64,000 nucleotides of DNA from Telluria antibiotica (GCF_011682055.1 NZ_JAAQOM010000003.1:1-64000), one strand, 5' to 3'; shown: positions 7,219 to 14,672, counted from the first letter of the stretch. The notes: generated by a model not told the origin, from the sequence alone. A program made the numbers and translations.

Positions 7219-9483
7219 TTAGAGCGTCTTCATTTCTCCACCCTGATCCTCGATCGCCACGCGCACGATGTGGCGCACAGCCTTCATGAAGTCGAGTGCC
7301 GGCTCAGAGTTGACAGTGCCTGGCACAGGCGCCGCCAGCTCGTAGATGCCACGGATGTCCACAGCACGGCGATCGGCAGACCCCTTGCCCTTGTGGTCGT
7401 TGCCGCGCCGCCAATCGGTTAGGTGTTGATCCACCAGCCGAGCGACGGCCAGCGAATGCAGCTCGCGGAAGACAGCCTGCCGAATAGGTGCGATAGCCTC
7501 CTGCGCTTCAGTGTCGTCCTTTGGGATCCGAGACCAGCGCACCGGGTGATCCAGAAAGTTGGAGACCTCTTCGGTGATTCGGCCCACGAAGTCAGCCACC
7601 GGTCGAAGGGAGTCATACTCCACGTCCAGCTCGTTGGCGATGCGACGGTTCAGCGCTTTCACGCGCGTCCAGTGTTCTTTGCTAACCTCCGCGCTGGAGG
7701 CAAATCCCAGACGGAATTTCCATGCGCGCTGGAAGCTGTCTGCCGCACGTTGCACGGCGAAGCCCAGGCCGGACGGGTCATAGGAGGGCTTAGCATCTGG
7801 CAGCGGCGGCGGCGTGATGGAGCGCTCGAACTGCTCCAGCAACTGCTCCAGCTGCGCCCGAACGCCACCGGGCAGCTTCTCGGATGCAGCATCCAGACCA
7901 CCGAGCATGAAACATTGGGCGTCGATTGTCCGCTCAATGGCGGTCACGATCGGGCCGTTCAGCACATCTCTGAGGCGGGCCAGATAGTTATGCACCGAGG
8001 CCAGCACATGGGCCCGCTTGGCGGCGAACCCGGGCAGGTTGAGTCCCTTCACTTGATCGAAGTGCGTGAAAGCGATGGCGAGCTTGCCGTAGTTACCACT
8101 AGCAGCCACCGCACGCAGCACCGCCTGCGCAGCAGCCTGAACAGGCTGCTCAGCGTTGTCCACTAACAGGATTGTGTCCACGTCCGCGAACCGCTGGGTC
8201 ACGTGCGTGGTCACGCTACTGGAAGAGTCAGGCGTGTGGCCGAGACCTTGGCCGTCGAGGTAGACCACCTTGTCGCGGCGATTCGTGAAAACAGGATGCA
8301 GAGGACCGCGCACGCGGATGCCGTCAACCAAGGGCGTCAATAGGCGTCCGAAGGCCGGCGCGTAGTTGCTGGAAAACCAGCGCACCTGACGCAAAAAATC
8401 GTCCCGGTCGGCGGTTTCGTAGGTCCACAGTTCAGGCCAGCGGGCAGCCTTGCCGCGCTTGGTGAGTGTGCCCACGTCCAGGCGGTCAAACCGCAGCTGG
8501 ATGTCGTCCATGATATCCAACACCAGGTCCCGGAAGGCCTCGTCATCCAGCAGCTCGCTTTGAAAGATTTCAAGCGCGGCTTGCAGGTCTTCAGGCTGCG
8601 CAGTAGACGGCTCGGGCAGCAGTTCTGCTTTGATTGCAGCCGCCATCACTGTGGCAATAGTCTTGACCCGATCTACGTAGCCGGCCAGCTTGACCTGCAG
8701 AGCGGCGGCATCCGCGGGCGGCACGGCTTCCCGGTCGTCGGCCACTGGGGCCGCAGACGGCTCATCGCCGCTACCGAAGTCCCAGTCATCGTCCGCGACG
8801 TCATCGCTAGCCGTCTTCCAAGCGCCCAGCAGGTAGCTCAGGCGGAAGCGTTGGTCAGCGTGGTGCAGCAACCTGTCTGCCACCTTTTCGTCACCCATCG
8901 AGTCCCACACTGCCGAGCAGGCTGCCACCACGCAGTCTTCAACGTTTGCCCGGATGGCATGCTCCGAGAAGAAGGTAACGGCTGCACGGTACGGGCCATC
9001 GTCCGGGATCACCTCAATGTCAGATACCGTGGTCTTCGCGGTCGAGGTCGAGGGGAAGCGATCCTTGTCGGGGTTGGAGCCGATCAGGTGTCGAAGAAGC
9101 GAGGTCTTGCCTGCGCCGGTCGTGCCGACGAACAGCACACGGGCATAGCCATCCGCGCGACTAGGCAAGGGGATGACGCTGTCGCGTAGCGCCACGGGGT
9201 TCGGCACGCTGGCCTGCAGTCCGTCGAAGAAGGCATCGACGACGATCGGGCTAAAGGCCAGAAGGGCGTCGTTGTACCGACTGGCGTTCCACCACGACTC
9301 ATCGGCTAGCAGCTTGTTCATCTGGGCAACGAGCGCATCCGCCTCCTCGGCGATAGCAGTGCCAAGACCGCGCCGAACCTTCAGGCCGGGTTTGCCCTTA
9401 GAGTCGTTCCGGCAAGGATGCCGGAAGCTGATGCTGAAGCCTGGACGATCCTTAGTGGGGGATTTTGATGCGGTATATGGCAT
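7219..9483 (-). CDS. Predicted large P-loop GTPase linked to type I R-M operon
   Basis: I do not recognise a named family. The 754-residue protein starts at the ATG at 9483, which follows an AGGAGGG ribosome site; an upstream TTG at 9513 is less likely. The G1 loop GTTGAGKTS lies near residue 120, with Ser/Thr-rich S-T-S-T-A-K-T-T just after as a possible G2. A DxxG-type G3 (YLDGQGLG) lies near 412 and THFD, a possible G4 in place of NKxD, near 473. About 290 residues separate G1 from G3, so a large insert sits inside the G domain, and the C-terminal ~270 residues are helical and charged. There is no signal peptide or membrane segment. It precedes hsdM by 57 bp in the same orientation, suggesting a defence accessory, perhaps dynamin-like in use of GTP. 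The function is unknown. Confidence 0.8.
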   Translation of the reverse strand: MPYTASKSPTKDRPGFSISFRHPCRNDSKGKPGLKVRRGLGTAIAEEADALVAQMNKLLADESWWNASRYNDALLAFSPIVVDAFFDGLQASVPNPVALRDSVIPLPSRADGYARVLFVGTTGAGKTSLLRHLIGSNPDKDRFPSTSTAKTTVSDIEVIPDDGPYRAAVTFFSEHAIRANVEDCVVAACSAVWDSMGDEKVADRLLHHADQRFRLSYLLGAWKTASDDVADDDWDFGSGDEPSAAPVADDREAVPPADAAALQVKLAGYVDRVKTIATVMAAAIKAELLPEPSTAQPEDLQAALEIFQSELLDDEAFRDLVLDIMDDIQLRFDRLDVGTLTKRGKAARWPELWTYETADRDDFLRQVRWFSSNYAPAFGRLLTPLVDGIRVRGPLHPVFTNRRDKVVYLDGQGLGHTPDSSSSVTTHVTQRFADVDTILLVDNAEQPVQAAAQAVLRAVAASGNYGKLAIAFTHFDQVKGLNLPGFAAKRAHVLASVHNYLARLRDVLNGPIVTAIERTIDAQCFMLGGLDAASEKLPGGVRAQLEQLLEQFERSITPPPLPDAKPSYDPSGLGFAVQRAADSFQRAWKFRLGFASSAEVSKEHWTRVKALNRRIANELDVEYDSLRPVADFVGRITEEVSNFLDHPVRWSRIPKDDTEAQEAIAPIRQAVFRELHSLAVARLVDQHLTDWRRGNDHKGKGSADRRAVDIRGIYELAAPVPGTVNSEPALDFMKAVRHIVRVAIEDQGGEMKTL

Positions 9484-9811
9484 TTGCCCTCCTGTTGTTC
9501 CACGATGTACCAAACTCTACCGTGTGCTTAAATTACTGTCAAGAACTTTCGGAACAACGTGGAACAACGTCGTTGAGGCTTTTTCTTATATCTGTCGACG
9601 CACTCGTCGGTAAGGACAGATCGCCGGCGATATGCCGTTCAACTGCAGTTGAATGCCAACGCTCTTGGCGTGGGCGCCGGCGCAAAGCTGAGCCGTGTGT
9701 TCAGCCTGCCCTGCTGCTGCAATGGACTCTAAAGGGTAGTCTCGATAACAGCCAGAATTATGGCTCGGGAATGTTTACAATTGTCGTGGCGATTTAAATT
9801 TCATCCAGGAA
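9484..9811. promoter_or_regulatory. Divergent control region between GTPase/hsd operon and GHKL gene, with inverted repeat
   Basis: This gene-free region of 328 bp must hold the promoters of both divergent transcription units. GTTGTTCCACG (9494-9504) and its exact reverse complement CGTGGAACAAC (9558-9568) form an 11-bp inverted pair. In addition GGAACAACGT is tandemly repeated at 9551-9560 and 9561-9570. Such an array just upstream of the GTPase ribosome site looks like a repressor-binding region. The cognate regulator is not identified; the winged-helix protein at 10919 is one candidate, by proximity only. Confidence 0.5.
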
Positions 9812-10909
9812 ATGCTAGAAAAGATCCGAGACTTTGTCAGTCAAAACCCAGGGTTGAAGGCGAGGACGATTGCTTCTCGTCTTGGCTTCGAGCGCTCCCC
9901 CGTCAGCGCTTTGCTCCATGCGCACAAAGACATATTTCAGCAGGACGAATCCTCCTGCTGGTCTTTGGTGCCACCAGCGGAATTGCGGGTTGAATTTTCG
10001 GGCAAGGCCTGGTTGACCGCCAAAGATGTCGAGAAGTTGTTGAGTAAGGCCGGTTCTCCGCTGGACTCCCCGTGTCAGCTAGTGGTGTTCAGCTTGAAAG
10101 AGGACTCTCGTATGATGCTGGAGTCGCTGGCGCGATTGCTGGCGCTCAGTAACCAGCTTGCTCATACAGGCAAGACGGTGGTTCTGGACTTCACTGAGTC
10201 ACGGAGCACGGCAACTTACCTTGACCGGTTGGGCTTCTTCGACCATCTGAATGTCGCGATTCAAGTATTACCTAAGCGGCCCAAACGTGGTCTTTCCAAA
10301 CAGTACAGAGGGAACAATGATAGTGTCGTTGAGTTCCGGGCGATCGACCCAGCGCGAGAAGAAGGCGAAATTCCCCGCCTGCTTGAGCGTAGCTTTGTCA
10401 GCTGCGCGGGCAAGAGTTATTCAGTTGCCGTGATGACCATCTTGTCTGAGCTGTACAGCAACGTCTTAGAACATTCAGCTGCAAGCACACTTGGTTTTGC
10501 TGGTCTCCAGTCCTATAAGGCAGGCCGCCGCATTCAAGCTGTGATCTCGGACAATGGTCGAGGCATTGTTGGGACTCTGGAGCCAGTCCTTCAGCAGCGA
10601 TATCCCAAAGTGGCGCAGAAGATTGCTGACTCGAAAGACCACTCAGGAGTTGCGCTGCTTAAAGAGGTATTTTCGGCCGGTCGAATCAGCCAAGTGGATG
10701 CGGACGGCCGAGGGTTGGGGCTAAAGCGATCCCGCGAATTTGCCAAGAAGTTTCGGGCTCGGATCTCTGTTCGGCAACGTGACTTCGAGCTGCGGATTCA
10801 CCATTCAAATGATGAGGTAACCTTCACACACGACACTAACTTGGTGCGCATAGAGGGCACACACATTTGTTTCGACTTCATGCTTGACTCTCCAGATGGC
10901 GCTCTTTAA
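9812..10909 (+). CDS. GHKL-fold ATP-binding protein with N-terminal winged helix
   Basis: The 365-residue protein has a histidine-kinase-like ATPase domain in its C-terminal half. An N box SELYSNVLEHS lies near residues 212-222, a G1 box DNGRG near 247 and a G2-like GRGLGLKRS near 298. The first ~60 residues look like a winged-helix domain (a T-I-A-S-R-L-G recognition-helix pattern). The middle (~90-180) resembles a STAS-like alpha/beta region. There is no histidine phospho-acceptor domain, transmembrane segment or sensor, so it is more like anti-sigma (RsbW/SpoIIAB-type) or regulatory GHKL ATPases than a two-component kinase. The next gene is a STAS-like protein 9 bp downstream, a pairing that echoes anti-sigma/antagonist switches. 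Its role in the island is unproven. The ribosome site (AGGA) lies unusually close to the ATG. Confidence 0.75.
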   Translation: MLEKIRDFVSQNPGLKARTIASRLGFERSPVSALLHAHKDIFQQDESSCWSLVPPAELRVEFSGKAWLTAKDVEKLLSKAGSPLDSPCQLVVFSLKEDSRMMLESLARLLALSNQLAHTGKTVVLDFTESRSTATYLDRLGFFDHLNVAIQVLPKRPKRGLSKQYRGNNDSVVEFRAIDPAREEGEIPRLLERSFVSCAGKSYSVAVMTILSELYSNVLEHSAASTLGFAGLQSYKAGRRIQAVISDNGRGIVGTLEPVLQQRYPKVAQKIADSKDHSGVALLKEVFSAGRISQVDADGRGLGLKRSREFAKKFRARISVRQRDFELRIHHSNDEVTFTHDTNLVRIEGTHICFDFMLDSPDGAL

Positions 10910-10918
10910 ACTGCTAAA

Positions 10919-11470
10919 ATGAACCAGAATTCTATGGTCGTGAAGCTTCGCGACTTCACCGACAGTGATCGTCCGTTCGGCAACAGCCAAGGAAAGGCTG
11001 TTTTCCGTGGCCTGGCCGACTTTGTGGAAGCCCACCCAGCGGTTCGGGTGTTCGGAATCTCCCTCTCCGGCATCGAGGCTACTGACGCATCGTTTCCTCG
11101 TGAGAGCGTGATATCCCTAGCTAAGCAGTTACGCGGGGAGAAGGGGATCTATCTCACCGACCTGCACAACAGGGACCTGATCGACAACTGGAGCTATGCG
11201 GCTTTGGCAAAAGCTCAGCCGCTGGTCATATGGACCAGGCACGAGTTCGAAATAATCGGTCCCGAGATGAATCAGGCGACGAAAACGCTCGTCACTTATG
11301 TATTGCAGCAGAGCCAAGTCACGACCTCTCAGGTCGCCGCCGATCTGGGTTTGTCTGTCCAGAACGCCAGCACAAGGCTGAAGAACCTCGTCCAGCAAGG
11401 CTACTTCTTGCGTGTTGAAGAAGTGGCTGAGACGGGGGGAATCGAGTTCAAGTATCTCGCCATCAAATAA
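10919..11470 (+). CDS. STAS-like (DUF4325-type) protein with C-terminal winged helix
   Basis: The 183-residue protein has an N-terminal ~100-residue alpha/beta domain (VVKLRDFTDSDRPFG then GKAVFRGL and later VFGISLSGIEATDASF) resembling the STAS-like DUF4325 domain. A C-terminal ~60-residue winged helix follows (V-T-T-S-Q-V-A-A-D-L-G-L-S, then N-A-S-T-R-L-K-N-L-V). It follows the GHKL gene by 9 bp and is almost certainly co-expressed. By analogy with sigma-regulatory modules the GHKL protein may bind or phosphorylate the STAS-like domain, and the DNA-binding half could then control the island. No conserved phospho-serine is obvious. The start could instead be the ATG at 10934; neither start has a strong ribosome site. 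Confidence 0.7.
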   Translation: MNQNSMVVKLRDFTDSDRPFGNSQGKAVFRGLADFVEAHPAVRVFGISLSGIEATDASFPRESVISLAKQLRGEKGIYLTDLHNRDLIDNWSYAALAKAQPLVIWTRHEFEIIGPEMNQATKTLVTYVLQQSQVTTSQVAADLGLSVQNASTRLKNLVQQGYFLRVEEVAETGGIEFKYLAIK

Positions 11471-11589
11471 TCTGGATAAACTGGTTGCTTTAAGCAGAAA
11501 TTGCTGTTAGGATTCATATCAAGTCCTCAGCAATGTTGTTGCGGGCTATGTTAAACAGTTTCATTTAATCAGAATTAAGGAATCTTGAA

Positions 11590-12756
11590 ATGAACACACA
11601 CAGCCAGCCCGCAGCAAATAGCCAACACGAGATCGGCATCCACACTGCGCCTTCCTTCGTGCATGAACTTCACCTGATCAGCGATGAGCAGTGCACTTTG
11701 CGTGTCTGTGCTCTGCCCACCGCGCTTGAGCCGACTGGTGAAGACATCCTCTCTTTGGCAGGGCGCCCTGCCACACCTGAGCAGGTAGTGCTGCAGTTGC
11801 TGCACAGTGGAGGGATGGAGAGCATCCGGCTTGATGAGCGTATCAACTTGACGCAGGGAAACAAGTTCGTGGTGTCTTCGGGTGACCGGATGTACCGCTT
11901 TACCATTGACGGGAAACCGTACGAATGGCCGCACCGCTTCATCTCGGGGGAACTGCTGCGAACGCTCGCGGGAAACCATCCTCAGACCGAGATCGAGTTG
12001 ATCGATCCGGACGGTGCCGTGGTAGTTGCATTCAATGAGCGTGTTGATCTGGCCCTTCGTGGCGTTGAGACGTTCGTGTCGCGGATCAAGCCGCAGACCT
12101 GGACGCTGTCTATCCAAGGTGTCTTGCTTGAGTACACCCAGCCGGAAGTCAAGGTGGCTGAAGCTATGGTGCGCGCGGGCTATGACCCGAACAAGTCGTG
12201 GCACATCTATCTCATCGTACATGGCCAGCAGAAGCAAGAAATCACGAGCGAGTTTGTGGTGGACCTGCGCCAGCCTGGAATCGAGAAGATCCGGCTCATG
12301 CTGCGAGATGTTAACAATGGGGAATGTGATCCGCTTGCACCAGCTCGTGCCTTCCAGCTGCTGCCGAAGGATCATCAGTACCTGGATACTCTGGGGCTCA
12401 ACTGGGAAACCGTGATCGAGCACGATGCAGCTGCCGGCGCTACGCGACGCTGGTTGCTCATCCATGACTACTCACTGCCGGGCGGCTTCTCGCAAACCAA
12501 GGTTCTGTTGGCCTTGGAGATCGTCATGGAATATCCGGCAGCCCAGATCGACATGTTCTACTTTCTGCCCTTTGTTTCACTGGCCAATGGTCAGGAGGTA
12601 CCCAGCACGCAAGTGCGGGCAACGATCAAGGGGGCAACCTTTCAGGGATGGTCGCGCCATCGCAGTGGATCGAGTGCATGGGATCCGAGCTGCGACAGTG
12701 TGCAGACTCAACTCGCACTGGTTGAATCCTGCTTGGTCAAGGAGCTGAGCGAATGA
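11590..12756 (+). CDS. Triple ubiquitin-like domains fused to an E2-like domain
   Basis: The 388-residue protein is a bacterial multi-ubiquitin fused to a prokaryotic E2-like fold. Three Ubl repeats are visible at about residues 23-96, 100-165 and 168-239; repeat 2 ends V-D-L-A-L-R-G-V-E-T-F, as seen in multiubiquitin families. Residues ~254-388 match the E2 family found beside such Ubls: LPGGFSQTK at ~296, M-E-Y-P-A-A-Q-I-D-M-F-Y-F-L-P at 313-327 and W-S-R-H-R at 354-358, then W-D-P. The only cysteines in the E2 part are C368 and C381, after the usual catalytic position, so thioester chemistry is uncertain. No Ubl ends in an exposed Gly-Gly. The ATG at 11590 follows AAGGA with good spacing. 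It is first in a three-gene operon and overlaps the E1 gene by 4 bp. Confidence 0.85.
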   Translation: MNTHSQPAANSQHEIGIHTAPSFVHELHLISDEQCTLRVCALPTALEPTGEDILSLAGRPATPEQVVLQLLHSGGMESIRLDERINLTQGNKFVVSSGDRMYRFTIDGKPYEWPHRFISGELLRTLAGNHPQTEIELIDPDGAVVVAFNERVDLALRGVETFVSRIKPQTWTLSIQGVLLEYTQPEVKVAEAMVRAGYDPNKSWHIYLIVHGQQKQEITSEFVVDLRQPGIEKIRLMLRDVNNGECDPLAPARAFQLLPKDHQYLDTLGLNWETVIEHDAAAGATRRWLLIHDYSLPGGFSQTKVLLALEIVMEYPAAQIDMFYFLPFVSLANGQEVPSTQVRATIKGATFQGWSRHRSGSSAWDPSCDSVQTQLALVESCLVKELSE

Positions 12757-14141
12757 TGCCCGCCACGACGCTGAGCCTGACGCAGGCTGCACATGCACAG
12801 TTGTTAGCGCATCTTTTCCCGGGTGACGGCAAGGAAGCAGCCGCTGTGCTGATCTGCACACGCGTACCGGAACCGCGTATGCGGCTGCTGGTGAAAGACT
12901 TTGTCATGGTGCCGCATCACGCCTGCCGTCGTCGAACAGAAAACTCGCTGACTTGGCCAGGCGAGTTCATAGAGGCTGCAATTGATCTGGCCGAGCCGGC
13001 TGCGCTGAGCGTCATCCTGCTGCACTCCCATCCAACGGGTTACCCAGATTTCTCCCTTGTTGATGATCGGAGTGATGGCGATGTGATCCCCTGTCTTCAG
13101 GAGGCAATTGCAGCAGATCATGGCTCAGCAGTGATGCTGCCAGATGGCCGGATCCTGGCTCGCATGTACAGGCTGAACGGTGATGTGATACCTGTTGATC
13201 TAGTGTCGGTTGCAGGTCAGGATCTGCACTTTTGGTGGCGTGACAGAATTCCTTACCCGGCGTTGCGCCCGATGGCGTTCACCCCAGACATGAGTCAGGA
13301 GCTTGGGCGCTTGACGGCTTGCGTCATCGGTGTTTCTGGTACCGGCTCCGTGACGGCTGAGCAGGTTTGTCGCTTGGGCTTCGGCCGAGTGATCGGAATC
13401 GACCATGACCATGTCGAGGAGAAGAATCTCAACCGAATACTGAATACCACTTTGACTGATGCAAAAGAGGCGAAGGCCAAGGTCCACGTGTTTGCTGATC
13501 GAATCAACCAATTACGGCCGGCGCCCTTCTTCACAGCAGTTGACGCTGATGTGATGACCAGACGTGCGGTACTTGCGGCGTCGCAAGCAGATGTCATTTT
13601 TTGCTGCGTTGACAAGCTTCGCGCTAGGATGATTGCAGATCGGCTGGCTGCAACGTTCCTGCTGCCTTTGATCGACGTCGGTGTCGCTATTCCCACGCGC
13701 ATGACTCCTAACGGACTGGCCATCGCAGAAGTCACCGGACGAGTAGATTATGTGTACCCAGGGGGAAGTAGCCTGGCTGATCGGGGCGTCTACACCTCTG
13801 CGTCTCTGCATGCTGAAGCGCTTGCCGAGGCCGACCCAGTCGCACATGCGGATCAAGTCAGAGCAGGCTACATTGACGGCATGCCTGAACAAGCGCCGTC
13901 GGTAATTAGCCTCAACATGCGTGCCTCTAGTGAGTGCGTCATGGAGTTCATCGCCAGGGCCTACCCGTTTCGGCAGCAATCCAATTGCAATTTCGCGCGC
14001 ACTCGCTTCATGCTCGCAGAGGTATTCGAAGAGCACGAGGCTGAATCTGCGTTCACCCCAAAGCCAATTCAGTCGCTAGGTGCAGGTGGTGTTGAACCTT
14101 TGCTCGGATTGCCAGTACTCGGGCCGCAGGAGCATATATGA
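12753..14141 (+). CDS. JAB peptidase fused to ThiF/E1-like activating enzyme
   Basis: The 462-residue protein has two enzymatic halves. Residues ~1-150 form a JAB/JAMM metalloprotease with the complete H-S-H-x(7)-S-x-x-D zinc motif (HSHPTGYPDFSLVD, near residue 90). Such domains trim or remove ubiquitin-like proteins. Residues ~180-400 are a ThiF/MoeB/E1 adenylation domain. It has G-V-S-G-T-G-S-V near 193, an acidic D-H-D-H-V-E-E, the adenylation-type N-L-N-R near 230, and F-C-C-V-D near 283, where cysteines could carry the thioester. The protein would activate the Ubl and also deconjugate or process it. ATG overlaps the stop of the Ubl-E2 gene as ATGATG/TGA, so expression is coupled. All catalytic motifs appear intact. 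Confidence 0.9.
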   Translation: MMPATTLSLTQAAHAQLLAHLFPGDGKEAAAVLICTRVPEPRMRLLVKDFVMVPHHACRRRTENSLTWPGEFIEAAIDLAEPAALSVILLHSHPTGYPDFSLVDDRSDGDVIPCLQEAIAADHGSAVMLPDGRILARMYRLNGDVIPVDLVSVAGQDLHFWWRDRIPYPALRPMAFTPDMSQELGRLTACVIGVSGTGSVTAEQVCRLGFGRVIGIDHDHVEEKNLNRILNTTLTDAKEAKAKVHVFADRINQLRPAPFFTAVDADVMTRRAVLAASQADVIFCCVDKLRARMIADRLAATFLLPLIDVGVAIPTRMTPNGLAIAEVTGRVDYVYPGGSSLADRGVYTSASLHAEALAEADPVAHADQVRAGYIDGMPEQAPSVISLNMRASSECVMEFIARAYPFRQQSNCNFARTRFMLAEVFEEHEAESAFTPKPIQSLGAGGVEPLLGLPVLGPQEHI

Positions 14142-14470
14142 GCACACTGAAGATCATATGGCTCAGGCTGACAGAGTGGTGGACCTCTCCTCGAAAAGTG
14201 ATTGAGGTAGATGGCGAGTTGCTGCCTAGCAAGCTGCCTTCTAGAGACCTGCTGTTGTTGCGAGAGGGCGGGGAAGCATGGTCAATTTTGATGCGTTGCC
14301 CGTGCGGGTGCGGCCAACCAGTGGAGCTTCCGTTGATTCGTGAGGCTCGTCCCCGCTGGTCGCTCCAAATCGACAAAGAAGGACACCCCACCCTAGCGCC
14401 TTCCATCTGGCGCCGGGAGGGGTGTCGCGCACACTACTTTGTGAGAGGTGGCAAAGTCGTCTGGGTCTGA
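14138..14470 (+). CDS. Small DUF6527-like metal-binding protein of the ubiquitin-like operon
   Basis: The 110-residue protein carries a central CPCGCG cluster and a later G-C-R-A-H-Y, giving four Cys/His ligands plausible for one zinc. The flanking pattern (W-S-L near the middle, then T-L-A-P-S-I-W and a final G-K-V-V-W-V) agrees with the DUF6527 family. This family is often encoded at the end of prokaryotic Ubl-E2-E1-JAB operons. The start overlaps the preceding stop as ATGA, so it is translationally coupled. Its role is unknown; a substrate adaptor or E3-like partner is a reasonable guess but nothing in the sequence proves it. Basic residues are common in the N-terminal third. Confidence 0.8.
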   Translation: MSTLKIIWLRLTEWWTSPRKVIEVDGELLPSKLPSRDLLLLREGGEAWSILMRCPCGCGQPVELPLIREARPRWSLQIDKEGHPTLAPSIWRREGCRAHYFVRGGKVVWV

Positions 14471-14567
14471 CTTGGGGCTGCCGCATATGGACAAGCGCCC
14501 TCCTAACCTTTGCCGTGTTCCCAAAATAATACCGATGAGAACACTAGTTAGTTACCAAACATGAATA
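14471..14567. other. Short non-coding spacer before the transposon end
   Basis: These 97 bp separate the last cargo gene from the repeat array. They are more AT-rich than the flanking core genes. I see no gene and no convincing terminator hairpin. Confidence 0.5.
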
Positions 14568-14650
14568 CTGATCTGTCGAAATTTGACAAACTTAGACCAT
14601 CTTTGACAAACATAATCTGACTTTGACAGACATAATTTGACCTTGTCACA
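14568..14650 (-). repeat. Tn7-like right end: four 20-bp TnsB-type binding repeats
   Basis: Read on the minus strand from glmS, the end starts TGTGACAAGGTC. Four contiguous 20-bp units lie at 14628-14647, 14608-14627, 14588-14607 and 14568-14587. Units 2 to 4 each begin GTCAAA, and units 1 and 2 share C-A-R-A-T-T-A-T-G-T-Y-T. The last unit is the most diverged. The Tn7 right end likewise has a TGT terminus and four adjacent TnsB sites of about 22 bp. The position, number and orientation all fit, so these are likely transposase-binding sites. Confidence 0.8.
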
Positions 14651-14672
14651 TCTACGGTTCGCGTCCCGCCCT
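14651..14672. other. attTn7-like target region with presumed 5-bp duplication (TCTAC)
   Basis: The first five bases beyond the element terminus, TCTAC at 14651-14655, are where a Tn7-type 5-bp target duplication should lie. The centre is 20 bp from the last base of the glmS stop codon, close to the spacing of the classical site. The duplicate at the far end of the element is outside the window, so the duplication is predicted and not seen. Confidence 0.6.

Larger units (their letters stand above)
1..14650. mobile_element. Tn7-like element at glmS, right-hand part with defence cargo
   Basis: The right boundary is set by four adjacent 20-bp repeats ending at 14650, directly beyond the 3' end of glmS. 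The left part contains the start of a tnsA-like frame. Everything between (type I R-M, GTPase, GHKL/STAS pair, ubiquitin-like operon) is accessory in character, whereas glmS onwards is core. Insertion just past glmS with a repeat-rich end proximal to glmS is the known behaviour of Tn7 and its relatives. The left end and tnsB, tnsC and tnsD are not in the window, so whether the element is complete or mobile is unknown. Confidence 0.75.

Noticed and set aside
9812..10909. The GHKL protein as a two-component sensor kinase
   Set aside because: It has no dimerisation/phospho-acceptor His helix, no sensor or membrane segment, and no response regulator next to it.
14568..14650. The 20-bp repeat array as a miniature CRISPR
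   Set aside because: The units are directly adjacent with no spacers and are diverged; the TGT end and glmS position explain them as transposon end sites.
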